Source of the DNA: Rugalucina vietnamica
Taxonomy: Eukaryota > Mollusca > Bivalvia > Lucinida > Lucinidae
Reading direction: 5' to 3'
Assembly (NCBI GenBank): GCA_964017185.1
Contig: OZ024872.1
Coordinates: forward strand, 41,422,188 to 41,486,187
DNA: 64,000 nt
Positions 23,738 through 34,092 of this stretch are shown in pieces. Numbering within the stretch: position 1 is the first letter of the stretch; every line of letters begins with the position of its first letter. A program made the translations under genes and the position numbers. The notes under the pieces are model-generated. The model saw nothing but the letters and a program-made list of their open reading frames with translations. It was not told the origin of the DNA and did not search any database.

Positions 23738-23971
23738 TTATGCGGCCGAGTAGTTAAGAGCGCTGGTATTTCATAACCACGCTTAACCATTCGATCATCT
23801 CACGACTATGCCTGGTGTGTGTTCGAGCCCCACACAGGGCACATGTGAGACAAGCCAAGTTCTGCTTGATTGTGTGCCAGATGGTTCTCCCATTTTGGCC
23901 TCACCTACTGATTGGCCCGTCTCATGTGAGCTGAAATAGTATTGAAAGGGACGTTAAACTGAATAAAAATA
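23738..23971 (+). mobile_element. tRNA-derived SINE, near full length
   Basis: The 5' end resembles a class-II tRNA gene (Leu/Ser type): box A-like GGCCGAGTAGTTAAGAGCGC at 23744, box B GTTCGAGCCCC at 23821. The body GGCACATGTGAGACAAGCC...GGCCCGTCTCAT.TGAGCTGA ends in GAAAGGGACGTTAAACTGA plus an A-rich tail. A 5'-truncated copy is at 53499-53650. RNA polymerase III transcription would be expected for the family. This copy is about 200 bp upstream of the cGLR gene promoter. Confidence 0.88.
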
Positions 23972-24166
23972 CGCGTTTCCGTTTTGCATTTAAGTATGTG
24001 ACTATAATATCTAATCGTATTGTGTCGTGAATTGCGACCGGTATGGCTAGTTTTACAGCCGACCTGGTTCCCGTTATCAACACTAAAATGCTCACACTAG
24101 CTTTACATGAACTGATATTACGCTAAGCCGCAATGCGTAATGGGTTTACCCTGGGTTTTTCACCTG

Positions 24167-24173
24167 TATAAAA
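24167..24173 (+). promoter_or_regulatory. Candidate TATA box of first cGLR gene
   Basis: TATAAAA about 800 bp upstream of the coding start. A plausible 5' UTR exon would begin near 24197 and end at a splice donor ATG|GTGAGC at 24264. Acceptors CTCTTACAG (to 24879) or CGTGTTCAG (to 24911) precede the coding exon. The ATG at the donor would make a short upstream ORF after splicing to either acceptor. This is inference from consensus only. Confidence 0.4.
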
Positions 24174-24973
24174 CTATATACATTACACCCGCTGTCGTGG
24201 ACAGAGATCAATACATTTATAGTTGTATACGTGGAAGAAAGACGTATCTGGGATTTTAAAATGGTGAGCATTACATTTCTTCCTTTAATAGTTTACTGTT
24301 TCTAGGGTTGTCAACTTAATTTTGTTTTTCAATAGTAGTCTCATAATTGACTGTACATGTCCAGGTCGGCCTGATCGCTTAACTAAATATGAAGAACACA
24401 GTCGAAAGTGGGGCATTGTGTTTGAATCATTGATTATTTAAATCGTAAAAACCAGTGTACCATACAGTAGATACATCGTTGCCAACGATAGTCTACACCG
24501 GTTTTACACGCTTGACATTTTGATCAAGTTGTTGACTGTGAAGAGAGCCGCCGCATTGTGGGCGAATCAGCTTTGCTACCTTGTACATTACAGCAACTAC
24601 AGTGTATACACGTATATTTTTCCCTCAGGCCCAGTCCTCGCAAATGCCGTTTTCCACGTTACACCTATGCTCTTCGATGACGTGGATTAAATTCTTCAAC
24701 CAGATTATTTCTAAACATTTCAGCAGACAATAAAACCTTGATGACTGCTACCCAAGAAACAATAAGAACTACTAACATCAACACATACAGAGGATTACCG
24801 AGATGCCGACATGTTCTTAGATAATTATCTTGTGGTTTAAAATGTAGAGAGCACGAAAACGTACAGTTTACTCTTACAGGAGTTAAGCTTACACTTGTGC
24901 TTCGTGTTCAGCAGTATGCCTATGCTTTAAATCTAAAGTTTCGTAGAACAAGAGGCATAAGATCATATAGAAA

Positions 24974-26335
24974 ATGGCCCTCAGTAAAGCGTGTTCACCT
25001 GAGCTTGGTAACAGTCCAGCTGATAAGGACACAATGAACATTGAGACGTATATAGACACTAGCCTAACTCTAGCGAAGAGAAAAAGACTGAATGAGCTTC
25101 TTGGAGAATTACATTCTATAACTGCGATAGATTACACTAAACAAGAGATCCTTGATATTGAATCGGCAGTACATGAAATGCTCTTGAAGATTTGTGAACA
25201 GATTAACACGCGTGGTCGTTTTAAGGTTTCTCGGCTTCAGACGTGTGGAAGCATGGCAGAGAGGGCATCAGTATGGAAACATCTCAAGCACGGGGAGTAC
25301 TGGATTGGTTTGGAAGATGACGACGCTTATGTAGAGTTTGACTTTCTTGCTATCCTGGGCAAATTTGTGGAAGAGAAAACTAAAGACTGCCCTGAATGTG
25401 CAGAAGTGGATAATGCTAAGCCAGACAAATGTATCAGTGCGGGGGTGGCGATTTCGTCTGATCCATCTGATTTGAAACAACAGTTTTTCAAAGAAGTTTT
25501 TGCGAGTGTGGATGCTCTTTTTCTTTGTTTATCTGCACAAATTACATATGTTTACAATGGAAAAATTGAGGAAGTTAGCTTTAAGCACAATTCAAGTGTG
25601 TGTGACGGCTGCATAGTCAGACCGACAGGTATATTACATTTGAACACATCCATCCCAATTTTACTTCATTCTGAAAGCCAGACACCATCAAAATGCTCTT
25701 TAATACTAGAATGGAGAAGCAATCATGGTACTTTATATACAGCAAACTTAGAATCTACTCAAGCACGTAAAGCCAAAAACCTCCCAATATTTATTGACTT
25801 GTTACCGGCGTTTGAAAGTAAAACACCACACGTGTCTCCTTTTGGCTACGCATTTCAGACATTTCTAATTCCAAAGTACTGCAATTTCTGCTGTTCTTCC
25901 CCAACCGTAACCTATTGGAAGAAGTCAATGTGTTTGTCAGAAATTCATACCGTCGCCAACGAAATGACAGACAAGCACCGGAAGTGTTACCGAATAATCA
26001 AGCTTCTCCTTGAATTGATGGACGACACGATCTGGTACTACTCGTACCTTAACCAGTATGAGGTTAAGACTATGGTCTTCCACCACACCAGAACGTGCAT
26101 GGATTCCTCAGATGACTGTGTTGATTGTGTGTTGCGTATTCTCTGTGAGGTTCAACATGCTTACGAAACGCAAAACTTAAAATCTTTTCATTCAGACCAG
26201 AAGTTTGATGATATTTCAGACACACGTGTTTTCGAACGTTTCATTGTGAAGCTTTGTTCAGTTTCTACAAAGGATTCGCTAGACACGTTTGTTCGTAAAA
26301 TAGCAGCCAGATATTCTGATGAGGCTATAGAGTAA
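24974..26335 (+). CDS. Mab-21/cGAS-like nucleotidyltransferase (cGLR candidate) 1
   Basis: Predicted 453-residue cytosolic nucleotidyltransferase of the Mab-21/cGAS superfamily, in one exon with AAAATGG start context. Visible landmarks: an N-terminal helical leader (about 33-80); the GS motif at 92-93 in CGSMAERASVWKHL; the metal-binding pair E121 and D123 in AYVEFDF; and a third acidic residue D275 in PIFIDLLPAFES. These match the catalytic triad of cGAS-like receptors. The Mab-21 C-terminal helix bundle follows (SEIHTVANEMTDKHRKCYRI at 322-341, then YEVKTMVFHH). The cGAS zinc-ribbon spacing H-x5-CC-x6-C is not seen; instead there is CNFCC at 303-307. Related animal cGLRs sense nucleic acid and make cyclic dinucleotides for STING. 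Ligand and product here are unknown. The paralogue lies at 34093. No transmembrane segment. Confidence 0.88.
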   Translation: MALSKACSPELGNSPADKDTMNIETYIDTSLTLAKRKRLNELLGELHSITAIDYTKQEILDIESAVHEMLLKICEQINTRGRFKVSRLQTCGSMAERASVWKHLKHGEYWIGLEDDDAYVEFDFLAILGKFVEEKTKDCPECAEVDNAKPDKCISAGVAISSDPSDLKQQFFKEVFASVDALFLCLSAQITYVYNGKIEEVSFKHNSSVCDGCIVRPTGILHLNTSIPILLHSESQTPSKCSLILEWRSNHGTLYTANLESTQARKAKNLPIFIDLLPAFESKTPHVSPFGYAFQTFLIPKYCNFCCSSPTVTYWKKSMCLSEIHTVANEMTDKHRKCYRIIKLLLELMDDTIWYYSYLNQYEVKTMVFHHTRTCMDSSDDCVDCVLRILCEVQHAYETQNLKSFHSDQKFDDISDTRVFERFIVKLCSVSTKDSLDTFVRKIAARYSDEAIE

Positions 26336-26345
26336 TTTTACAGTT

Positions 26346-26627
26346 ACATTACCAAAAAACTTGCCCGCGCAATATATGGAGTTTTTTTTTTTCAGATGAA
26401 AAAATAAGAATTTCATTGGACAATTTTTGATATTTTTAGTAGTTTTGCTCAAAACATAGATTGTGAGTACACGTTAGAACCGCCTCACCGAGGCGGTTCT
26501 AACGAGTACCCACAATCTATGTTTAAAATAAAAAATAAGAAAAATAGGTATAACTTTGTTAACCCCTCTTTTGCTATATAAAAGTGGGTTTTAGTGGGTA
26601 TTCATTACACGGATATATTTTCCTGAT
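26346..26627. mobile_element. MITE family A copy just after the cGLR 1 stop codon
   Basis: Full palindrome: ACATAGATTGTGAGTACACG.. CCGCCTCACCGAGGCGG ..CGAGTACCCACAATCTATG. Ends are CTTGCCCGCGCAATATATGG and GTATTCATTACACGGATAT. It begins only about 10 bp after the stop codon, so it probably lies in the 3' UTR or supplies the gene's end. Confidence 0.85.
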
Positions 26628-28158
26628 GTAGGCTTTCCGAAATAGACGATAGTGCCCATCTTCAAACTCATTAACCTGGTCCTAATGTTATAAAACTTTT
26701 TTCATGATCAACTCAGCTGAGCTTAAAATTTCAAATGCCCATAATAAAAATATTACTGAAATAGCCCAAATGAATTTAAATTTCCGGTTTAGATTACAAT
26801 ATCCGGTAATTTATTTTGCTAATAAAATTTCAAAATGCCAACAATTGTTGGTATTTTAATATTTGTGAGCAGGATAAATTTTAGTCTCAGCATGACACCT
26901 GAGTAGAACATGAAATGTTTCATAAGCTCGGGACCTGGTTAGATACAGGGGGCTCTAATGACATTTTGGCTTTGTTGACACAAAGTCGATACAACAAGTA
27001 CGTACATATTTCGAATTCTTTCTACATTTGAACCTTTGATGACTGAATTGACCTAATGGTCTCGTTTTGTTTCGGATTTTCCATGGGTTTATCGTTTATC
27101 AATACGTTACCATCTTTTGTCATGTTTGTAGAAATTGAATATCGATGAAGCAAATCAATAAGTAATGCTATATAAGGTATTAACGCTGATTCATATGATT
27201 ATATCTTCATATCCCATAATTTTGTGATTGTTACAAAGGAAAAGGATCTTGGTTGCGCAATGAATATTTTAATGGAAAACTCATTTCGACAGGCATAAAA
27301 AGAGATGACGGTATAGGTACATGTAGCTTCATTTGATTTCCCCCCGTGATTAAGGTCGCAACGATTTAAATTTATAACATTACAAGTGATGCACAATTGG
27401 ACATGCCATCTGCATCTTTTAAATGCTGATTTCTGCTATGATACATGTACAACATGTCTCTAATTTAACTCTACATCATTTATATAGAGTGTTAAAGTCT
27501 AAAAACTTGCCTCTGATAATGTTTTTTCGCAGAAAATTTTTGTATGGGGGACGACAGAAAAACTATTTTCATGTCAAAATCTTGATCTGAATTTGTCCTA
27601 ATAGGACCTGCAAAAATTTTGAAAATCCGTGAACAAATAAAGTTTTTATGGCCAAAATGAATTTTGCATAGGGATTTTGCATTGGCAAAGGAGATAATCG
27701 ATGATCGTGAAAATGCATATTTTTCAAAAATTTTTACCTGATCATGAAGATTTTGTCTCGGGTATGTCATTTGTGTCAATTTATAATAATTTTGAGCAAT
27801 CATGATTAAATAGTTAGGATTTAAAATTTTTGCGGGAAAATAATTACCTCCCTTCCATGAGATTTTTGTACAGGAAAACCCTATTCAAAAATGTTTTTGA
27901 CCAAAACTTTTTTATTTGTCAACCGATTTTCAAAATTTTTGCTGCACATTTTGCGACAAACTAGATGTTTAATTTTGTCAAGAAAATATTTCTTCTACAT
28001 TTGAACAGTTGTAAAATATCTGCGAAAAACCATTATCACACACTACGAAACAGACATTAGAATAATTTTTTTCTCTGGGTTGCAAGTGGCTTTTTTCTGT
28101 TGTTGTTTTTATTGCTTTAATGTTGCGTTTACACTATGCTCCCGGTGGTCATGGCAGC
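26628..28158. other. No gene seen
   Basis: AT-rich non-coding sequence with only short ORFs (65 and 103 codons, minus strand) that have no recognisable features. No strong repeats apart from those listed. Confidence 0.5.
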
Positions 28159-28191
28159 CACGTTTCAGACCTACCAAATCAAAGCCTAAAA

Positions 28192-28239
<48 letters not shown>

Positions 28240-28287
28240 AAACTGAGATCCGTAAGAGCAGTGAGCATATTAATGAGAAAAGAGATG

Positions 28288-28329
28288 GGCCATACCGCGG
28301 TTTCGGCTAATTAAGCTTCTTCAGTGACC
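28288..28329 (-). ncRNA. Hammerhead-ribozyme motif (type I), slightly degenerate
   Basis: On the minus strand: stem I GGTCA, core CTGAAGA, stem II (GCT/AGC, with an A.C mismatch at the first pair), GAAA, stem III ACC-GC-GGT, cleavage-site A, then stem I partner TGGCC (one G.U pair). Core nucleotides C3, U4, G5, A6, G8, A9, G12, A13 and A14 are all present. Activity may be reduced by the stem II mismatch. Confidence 0.75.
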
Positions 28330-28664
28330 CTTTAGATTTGACAAATTACGCCAAAGACAAATACTAAAATTTTGCGTTTTTCAACAGGATAGTCGTCGAT
28401 ACAAAGACTGGCATGATCCAAACAGAACCAAATATATAAAACGATGGTTAGAAAATGAATCTAAACCGATAATGAATTTCTGATTTCACAGATCCTCTAC
28501 CTGATCTCAAAGGACCAAAAGGAAAATATAATCTGCACTATGGATTATGTACGGGGAGACTTTTTAGGGCCGCCACACGACACAAGACCAGCTGCAGCAA
28601 TAGCTTACATCAATAAAATTGAGATCCTTTATGAGCAGTAAGCATATTAATTAGAAAAGAGATG

Positions 28665-28706
28665 GGCCATACCGCGGTTTCGGCTACTTAAGCTACTTCA
28701 GTGACC
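28665..28706 (-). ncRNA. Hammerhead-ribozyme motif (type I), core mutated
   Basis: Same layout as the 28288 copy, but the core reads CTGAAGT, so invariant A9 is U. GAAACCGCGGTA and both stem I strands are kept. Probably inactive. Confidence 0.7.
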
Positions 28707-29155
28707 CTTTTGATTTGGTAAATGGAGCCAAAGACAAATACTGAAATTTTGCGACTTTCAACAGGATAGTCGTCGATACAAAGACTGGCATGATCCAAAC
28801 AGAACCAAATATATAAAACGTTGGTTAGAAAATGAATCTAAACCGATAATGAATTTCTGAATGCTCAAAATACCCTCGCCGATCTCAAAGGAGTTATTCA
28901 GACAATGAAAAATGTGAATAAGTCAATGCGTTTGGAATAGGACATGTCCTATTCTCAAACAAGGTTCATGAAGCTCCAAAAAGCTCTATGGAAGGACTAC
29001 GAGTAAATCTTGGCAGATAATCCAAGGTCTATAGAGCAAAGATCCATGTGGCCTGTTTTTAACGAAGAGCACTTACCTGGGAGCATGTGATCACGCAAGA
29101 GTGGAAATGAGATAAAGTAACAGCGAAACAAAATGTACAAACTCACCAAATATAT

Positions 29156-29389
29156 AAGCCGTCTCGTGAGAAAACCAACAATGTGGTTTCCGAACAGGTC
29201 CGACACAAATCAGGCTGTACAGTCACAGAAGCAGGCTAGAATCTTGAACTTTCGGATTTAAGAAGAAAAGGGAGTGTACTATCCGTGTAGCGAAAACAAA
29301 GGCGCTGATCAGCTTCGCGGTTACCGCGAAGCTGATTTGCGTCTTTGTTTTCGCATATGCAGATTGTTGGGTTTCTCATGAGGCGGCTC
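29156..29389. mobile_element. MITE family B copy with ATAT target duplication
   Basis: Ends AAGCCGTCTCGTGAGAAAACC and GGTTTCTCATGAGGCGGCTC. ATAT flanks both sides (29152-29155 and 29390-29393). The paralogous locus at about 38481 lacks it (CACCAAATATGTAATTTAG). Central palindrome GATCAGCTTCGCGGT/ACCGCGAAGCTGATT. Confidence 0.9.
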
Positions 29390-29544
29390 ATATAATTCAG
29401 GCATTACATGTAAAATTGTAATGGCCAATATTCATTTCGACCAATGTGAATGTAAAACACATTTAGTCCAACAAGAAGCTGGTTACTATGGTTACCAAAT
29501 ATAACAATTGCATTGGAAAAGAAGACAGTTCCAGGTCAATAATT

Positions 29545-29779
29545 GAGCCTGTGCGTGAGAAAACCAACAATTTGGGTTTTCGACCAGGTCTGACACAAAC
29601 CAGCCTGTACAGCCACAGAAGATGGCTAGAAGCTTGAAATTTCGGATTTAAGTAGATGAGGCATTGTACTAGCCGAGTAGCGAAAACAAAGGCGCTGATC
29701 GGCTTCGCAGTTACTGCGAAGCTGATCTGCGCCTTGGTTTTCGCCTATGCAGATTGTTGGTTTTCCCATGCGGCGGCTC
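29545..29779. mobile_element. MITE family B copy with AATT target duplication
   Basis: GAGCCTGTGCGTGAGAAAACC...GGCGGCTC flanked by AATT (29541-29544 and 29780-29783). The empty paralogous site at 38629-38632 reads GGTCAATAATTACTTT. This fixes the family ends as GAGCC/GGCTC and the target duplication as 4 bp. Confidence 0.93.
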
Positions 29780-29783
29780 AATT

Positions 29784-31518
29784 ACTTTCTATTGTGGTCG
29801 CAATAATATGGTGATACTTTTCGGCATTGTTTGGTTTAAATTTAAGAATTTTCAGAGTCGATTTTAGACTTTAATATGCTATTAATAGAGGTACATCCAT
29901 ATGTATGACACAACATTACAGTTAATTGCTTCTTACTTGACCTTATGTCACCATACTCGTTTTCATTGAACGAAAGTGACAACGCTGCAGATTGGTATTA
30001 TGATTTTACAAGAATGAATGCACCAGATTTCATTTTATTGTAAAACATTTAATTACACGAAAATTTCATTCATTAGCTATATTTTTCACTTTGTTTTCTT
30101 TCTCTCTAAATACAAAAGGCTGTGCTACACGCATATTAAAAAGTAAGGGGTAAGAAAAAAGACCGTGTCAGTTCAGTTGCACGTGTAACAGAACTCAACA
30201 AAATGAGCGGATGAAATAGACTATGGCTGACTCCAAGCACTACCAATATCATGCATTGACATTGTCAAGTTCCGTTTCACGTTCACGTTCACGTTCCGTT
30301 TCACGTTCTCCAGACGTGACATGGTCATTTATTGACCCCTTACTTGTTTAAAAGCACGTATCATTTAGCAAATAGGTTAGTGTATACGGGCGGCGTGGTC
30401 GGCTAGTCCATCTGTTCAAGTGGGGAGTTTATAGAAAAGGCGAACGCTGCGTAGACCACTGTCACAAATTTTCCGTTAGAAATCGGCTACCTGTATGTTA
30501 CCCAATCCTGGCCAGTGAATTAGGCAAATTCCCATTTCATTCTTATTTTCTAAACTTTTTAAGGAAAACCTGTTGAGTTTAACCTTTTACCTGTATACCT
30601 ATATAATGTCAAAAGTAGTATAGGTCTAATAAAGTATTCATGAGGTGCCGCCCATTCAGTAAGCTATTTGCCGAATAATACATATAGCACGGTTCTGTTT
30701 GTTTTCACAGGAACGAATTAAAGTGTAAGTTATAGACAAACAATGGCAGTTTTATGCGTTATGAATTTTTTTGCACGGTGATGAAATACGAAGAAGCAAT
30801 TCAAGTTAGAATATAGGTGTGGCGTTTTCACTTTTTTTCAGTTTACTACACGACGGGTACATTAGACATGATTCTGTTTTATTTTTTCACATCAGAACTG
30901 GAGCGTATTGTCTCATTCGCATTCTACTTCATAGCTGAGATACATTTGCAATCTCAATCACAGAGTCAGTTATTGTTGGTTACATTCATCTAAGAGAATT
31001 TATTTCATCCCAAGACATTTTAAACCTCTAAATAATACCGTTCTCATGATTGGTTCAAACTTTGTAATTAGCTTTGTTATGAATCTCTGTGTGGTCCTGT
31101 TACTCTCTAGACATTTTTAACATCTATCAAGTATCTTTCTATGCAATATGCCTGCAAATGATTAATATAACATGTATCATTTGATTTGTTTTGTTTAAAC
31201 ATGATTCTTTATTTTCATGGAAAATAAGGAAACGCCTTAGGCCGATTAAACCGTTTCCCTTGCCGATTAAACATGCTATCGGACATGTCTTAAATGATGC
31301 AGTAAAAAGATTAGAAATAAAATCAAATTTCAAGAACTTGCTTGTCGAATAGCTGTGCTAGATGTACCGCGCAAAGATAACTTTTGAACCGGCTCAGCTG
31401 ATGGGTTGATATAGTATACCCATGATTCGGGGCCCGTTGGCTGTTCTTTGTTGTCCAAAATGTAACAAATATTTTTTGTATGTCGTTCCAAAGCAGTTCT
31501 GCTGTGGTTTATTTTTTA
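29784..31518. other. No gene seen; diverged segmental-duplication sequence
   Basis: Non-coding. It includes duplicated block 31130-31380 (CCTTAGGCCGATTAAA, GCTATCGGACATGTCTTAAATGATG) also found at 38990-39250. A CACGTTC/CGTTTCACG repeat cluster lies at 30275-30310. Confidence 0.6.
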
Positions 31519-33678
31519 GGTCACCTGAGCCGAAGGCTCATGGGGAGCTTATAGTATGGTAGTCGAGCCGGCATCCGTCCGTGCGTGCGTCCGTGCGTCC
31601 GTGCGTGCGTCCATTCACATTTTCAAAGATCTTCTTCTCTGAAACCGCTTGGCCGATCAAAGCCAAATTTTATGTGGAGCATCCATGGGTAGGGGGAACG
31701 AAAGTTTGTGTTTTTTTTTTTTATCTCGATCGGATAAGAACTCTGGTTGCTATGGCAACTTGAAATTTCCATTGACTTGTATGGAGAAAAAGTGGAAATT
31801 GGCATTTTCCGTTGTCAGGCTGGGGATATTTGAATTTTGTTTTTACATAAATGTTTATTGAGTAGTCCTTCACGTTTAAGGCAACTTTTGTAAAAATCAA
31901 TTTATTCGTTTGGTTGCTATAGCAACATAAAGGGTAAATTTTCGAAAAAAATATTCAAAAATCTTCTTCTCAGAAGCCGTATGGGGGATGAAGCTGAAAT
32001 TTAACATACATGCTTATGACGTTAGTCTGTACAAAGTTTGTGTTTTTTATTGTCTTTGTCCAACTACTTTGGTTGCTATGGTAACTTGAAGTTTCCATTG
32101 ACTTATAAGGCAAAAAGTGGAAATTTGCAATTTCTGCCGTTTCATTGAGGATATTGAAATTTTGTTTTTACATAAATGTTTATTGAGTAGTCCTCCCCTT
32201 TTTTGGCAACTTTGGTCAAAATCGCTTAATTCGTTTGCTTGCTATACATGTAGCAACGTAAAGGGTAAATTTTCGAAAAAAAAAAAAAAAATCAAAAATC
32301 TTCTTCTCAGAAGCTGTAAGGCGGATGAAGCTGAAACTTTGCAAACATGCTTATGATATTAGCCTCTACAAAGTTCGTGTTTTTTATTGTCCTTATCCCA
32401 CTACTTTGGTTGCTATGGCAACTTAAAGTTTCCATTGACTTATAAGACGAAAAGCGGAAAATTGCAATTTTTTGAAAACTATTGCAGCCTGAGACCTGAA
32501 AAGTGATAGATGCAAACAACTAATGGAGTAGATGAAGATATGTGATTAATTTAGGCCAAGGTCATCTCTTGACCTTGAAGGGTCTGTCATCCATACACAC
32601 TTTTCAAAGATCTTCTTCTCTGAAACCGCTTGGCCAATCAAAGTAAAATTTTATGTGAAGCATCCCTTGGTAGTGGGGACGAAAATTTGATCGCGAAATC
32701 TGGGTCACATGACCAAGATGGCCGCCACGCCCATATATGGTAAAACCACTCAAAAATCTTCTTCTCCAGAATGGGCAGGCCGATTTTCACAAAACTTGGC
32801 CTAGGATGACCTTGACCTATTTTACATCAAGGTCAATTTTGGAAACATAGGCTTTTACATGGGAAAAAGTGAAAAATATGGATTATTTGAAAACTATTGC
32901 AGCCTGAGACCTGAAAAGTGGTAGATGCAAAACAACTCATGAATGAAAGTATGTGATTAATTTAGGTCAAGGTCATCTCTTGACCTGGCCGATCTGTCGT
33001 CTATACACACTTTTCAAAGATCTTTGAATTCTTCTCTGAAACCGCATGGCCAATCAAACTGAAATTTTATGTGGAGCACCCCAGGGTAAGGGTAACAAAA
33101 GTTTGATCCCGAAATCTAGGTCACATGACCAAGATGGCCGCCACGCCCATATATGGTAAAAACCACTCAAAAATCTTCTTCTCCAGAACCGGCAGGCCAA
33201 TTTTCACGAAACTTGATTTGTAGCATTTGGGACTCCAGCCCAGCATATTTTGATAAAATAATGACACTAGGATGAGCTTGACCTATTTTACGGCAAGGTC
33301 AATTTTGGAAACATAGGCTTTTACATGGGAAAAAGTAAAAACAATGGATATTTTGTAAACTAAATGCAGCCTGAGACCTGATAAGTGGTAGATGCAAACA
33401 ACTAATAGAGTAGATGAAGGTATGTGCTTAATTTAGGTCAAGGTCAATTTTGGAAACTTAGGCAAACATGGAAACATGGGGAAAAGTGACAACTAGGTCT
33501 CGGTAAGCGTTTACAGGACCAATGATCCTATGGTAACTATTGCAGCCATAGACCTGAAACATTACCAAAATGGCCGTCATACCCATTTAGGGTAAAAAAG
33601 AAAAGAAAAAAATTCACTTTGTCCAGAGACTGTACTTGTTGACTCTCAGGTGAGCGATCGTTGCCCTTGGGCTTCTTG
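31519..33678 (+). mobile_element. Mollusc interspersed repeat (CTCACCTGAGCCGAAGGCTC family), copy 1
   Basis: Starts GTCACCTGAGCCGAAGGCTC and ends CAGGTGAGCGATCGTTGCCC..GGGCTTCTTG. A CCGTGCGT-rich tract lies at 31570-31612. Inside are about three units of roughly 330 bp, each with CAAAAATCTTCTTCTCAGAA and TTGGTTGCTATGGCAAC, then two units with GGTCACATGACCAAGATGGC. The paralogous locus near 39620 lacks the whole element. Short ORFs inside are not genes. Confidence 0.85.
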
Positions 33679-34092
33679 TTCTTTATCTATTTACTTTGTC
33701 TCCATTGTTGTGCTCACCGTATTTGCTTTAGTTTGATGCTAGTCACGTGGACAAAGTGCTGGGAAAGTTCGGTCCATCTACTCGTCATACATATAATTCT
33801 ATTTTCTGTCAAATGCCGTTCTCTGCTTTGTTTCTAATTTAGTTCTATTTTTTTCCAGGACCGACGGAAAGTTGACGACCAAAATCTACTTTAAACCTTC
33901 CAACCGTACGGGTAACATCGATACGAAGTTATTATTGTTATGTAAAATATAAATTTTTCATGTAGTGCGATATGGAATCTAGAACGGTACGGCTTAGCAA
34001 CACCTATATACCTAGATATTACTCGTAACACAAGAAAAATGACAGTGAAATGCGGAGAGATAAGTTTTTAAATCAATAAATTGATACATAAA

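Larger units (their letters stand above)
28197..29060. mobile_element. Insertion carrying a tandem dimer of a ~377-bp hammerhead repeat
   Basis: Absent from the paralogous site (about 38366-38371). It starts in a poly-A stretch, then has one unit at 28238-28613 and a second at 28614 to about 28888, 376-377 bp apart. Each unit begins GAGATCC.T...AGCAGT.AGCATATTAAT and includes AACAGGATAGTCGTCGATAC. Each carries a hammerhead motif on the minus strand. Candidates are a retrozyme-like element or the terminal repeat of a Penelope-like element. No ORF. Confidence 0.75.
28159..33790. repeat. Segmental duplication, copy 1 (5' flank of cGLR gene 2)
   Basis: Colinear homology with 38331-39757 in several blocks. 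These are 28159-28196/38331-38366, 29061-29155/38370-38480, 29390-29544/38485-38632, 31130-31380/38990-39250 and 33680-33790/39640-39750. The gaps between blocks are transposable-element insertions in this copy. The block order and strand are the same, so this is a tandem-type duplication. Confidence 0.85.

Noticed and set aside
23738..23840. Functional tRNA gene
   Set aside because: The head is tRNA-like, but the conserved SINE body and a truncated second copy at 53499 show it is a SINE.
24974..26335. Calling cGLR 1 a true cGAS orthologue
   Set aside because: The zinc-ribbon H/C spacing is not present and Mab-21 proteins form a large family, so only the superfamily and a likely cGLR role are supported.
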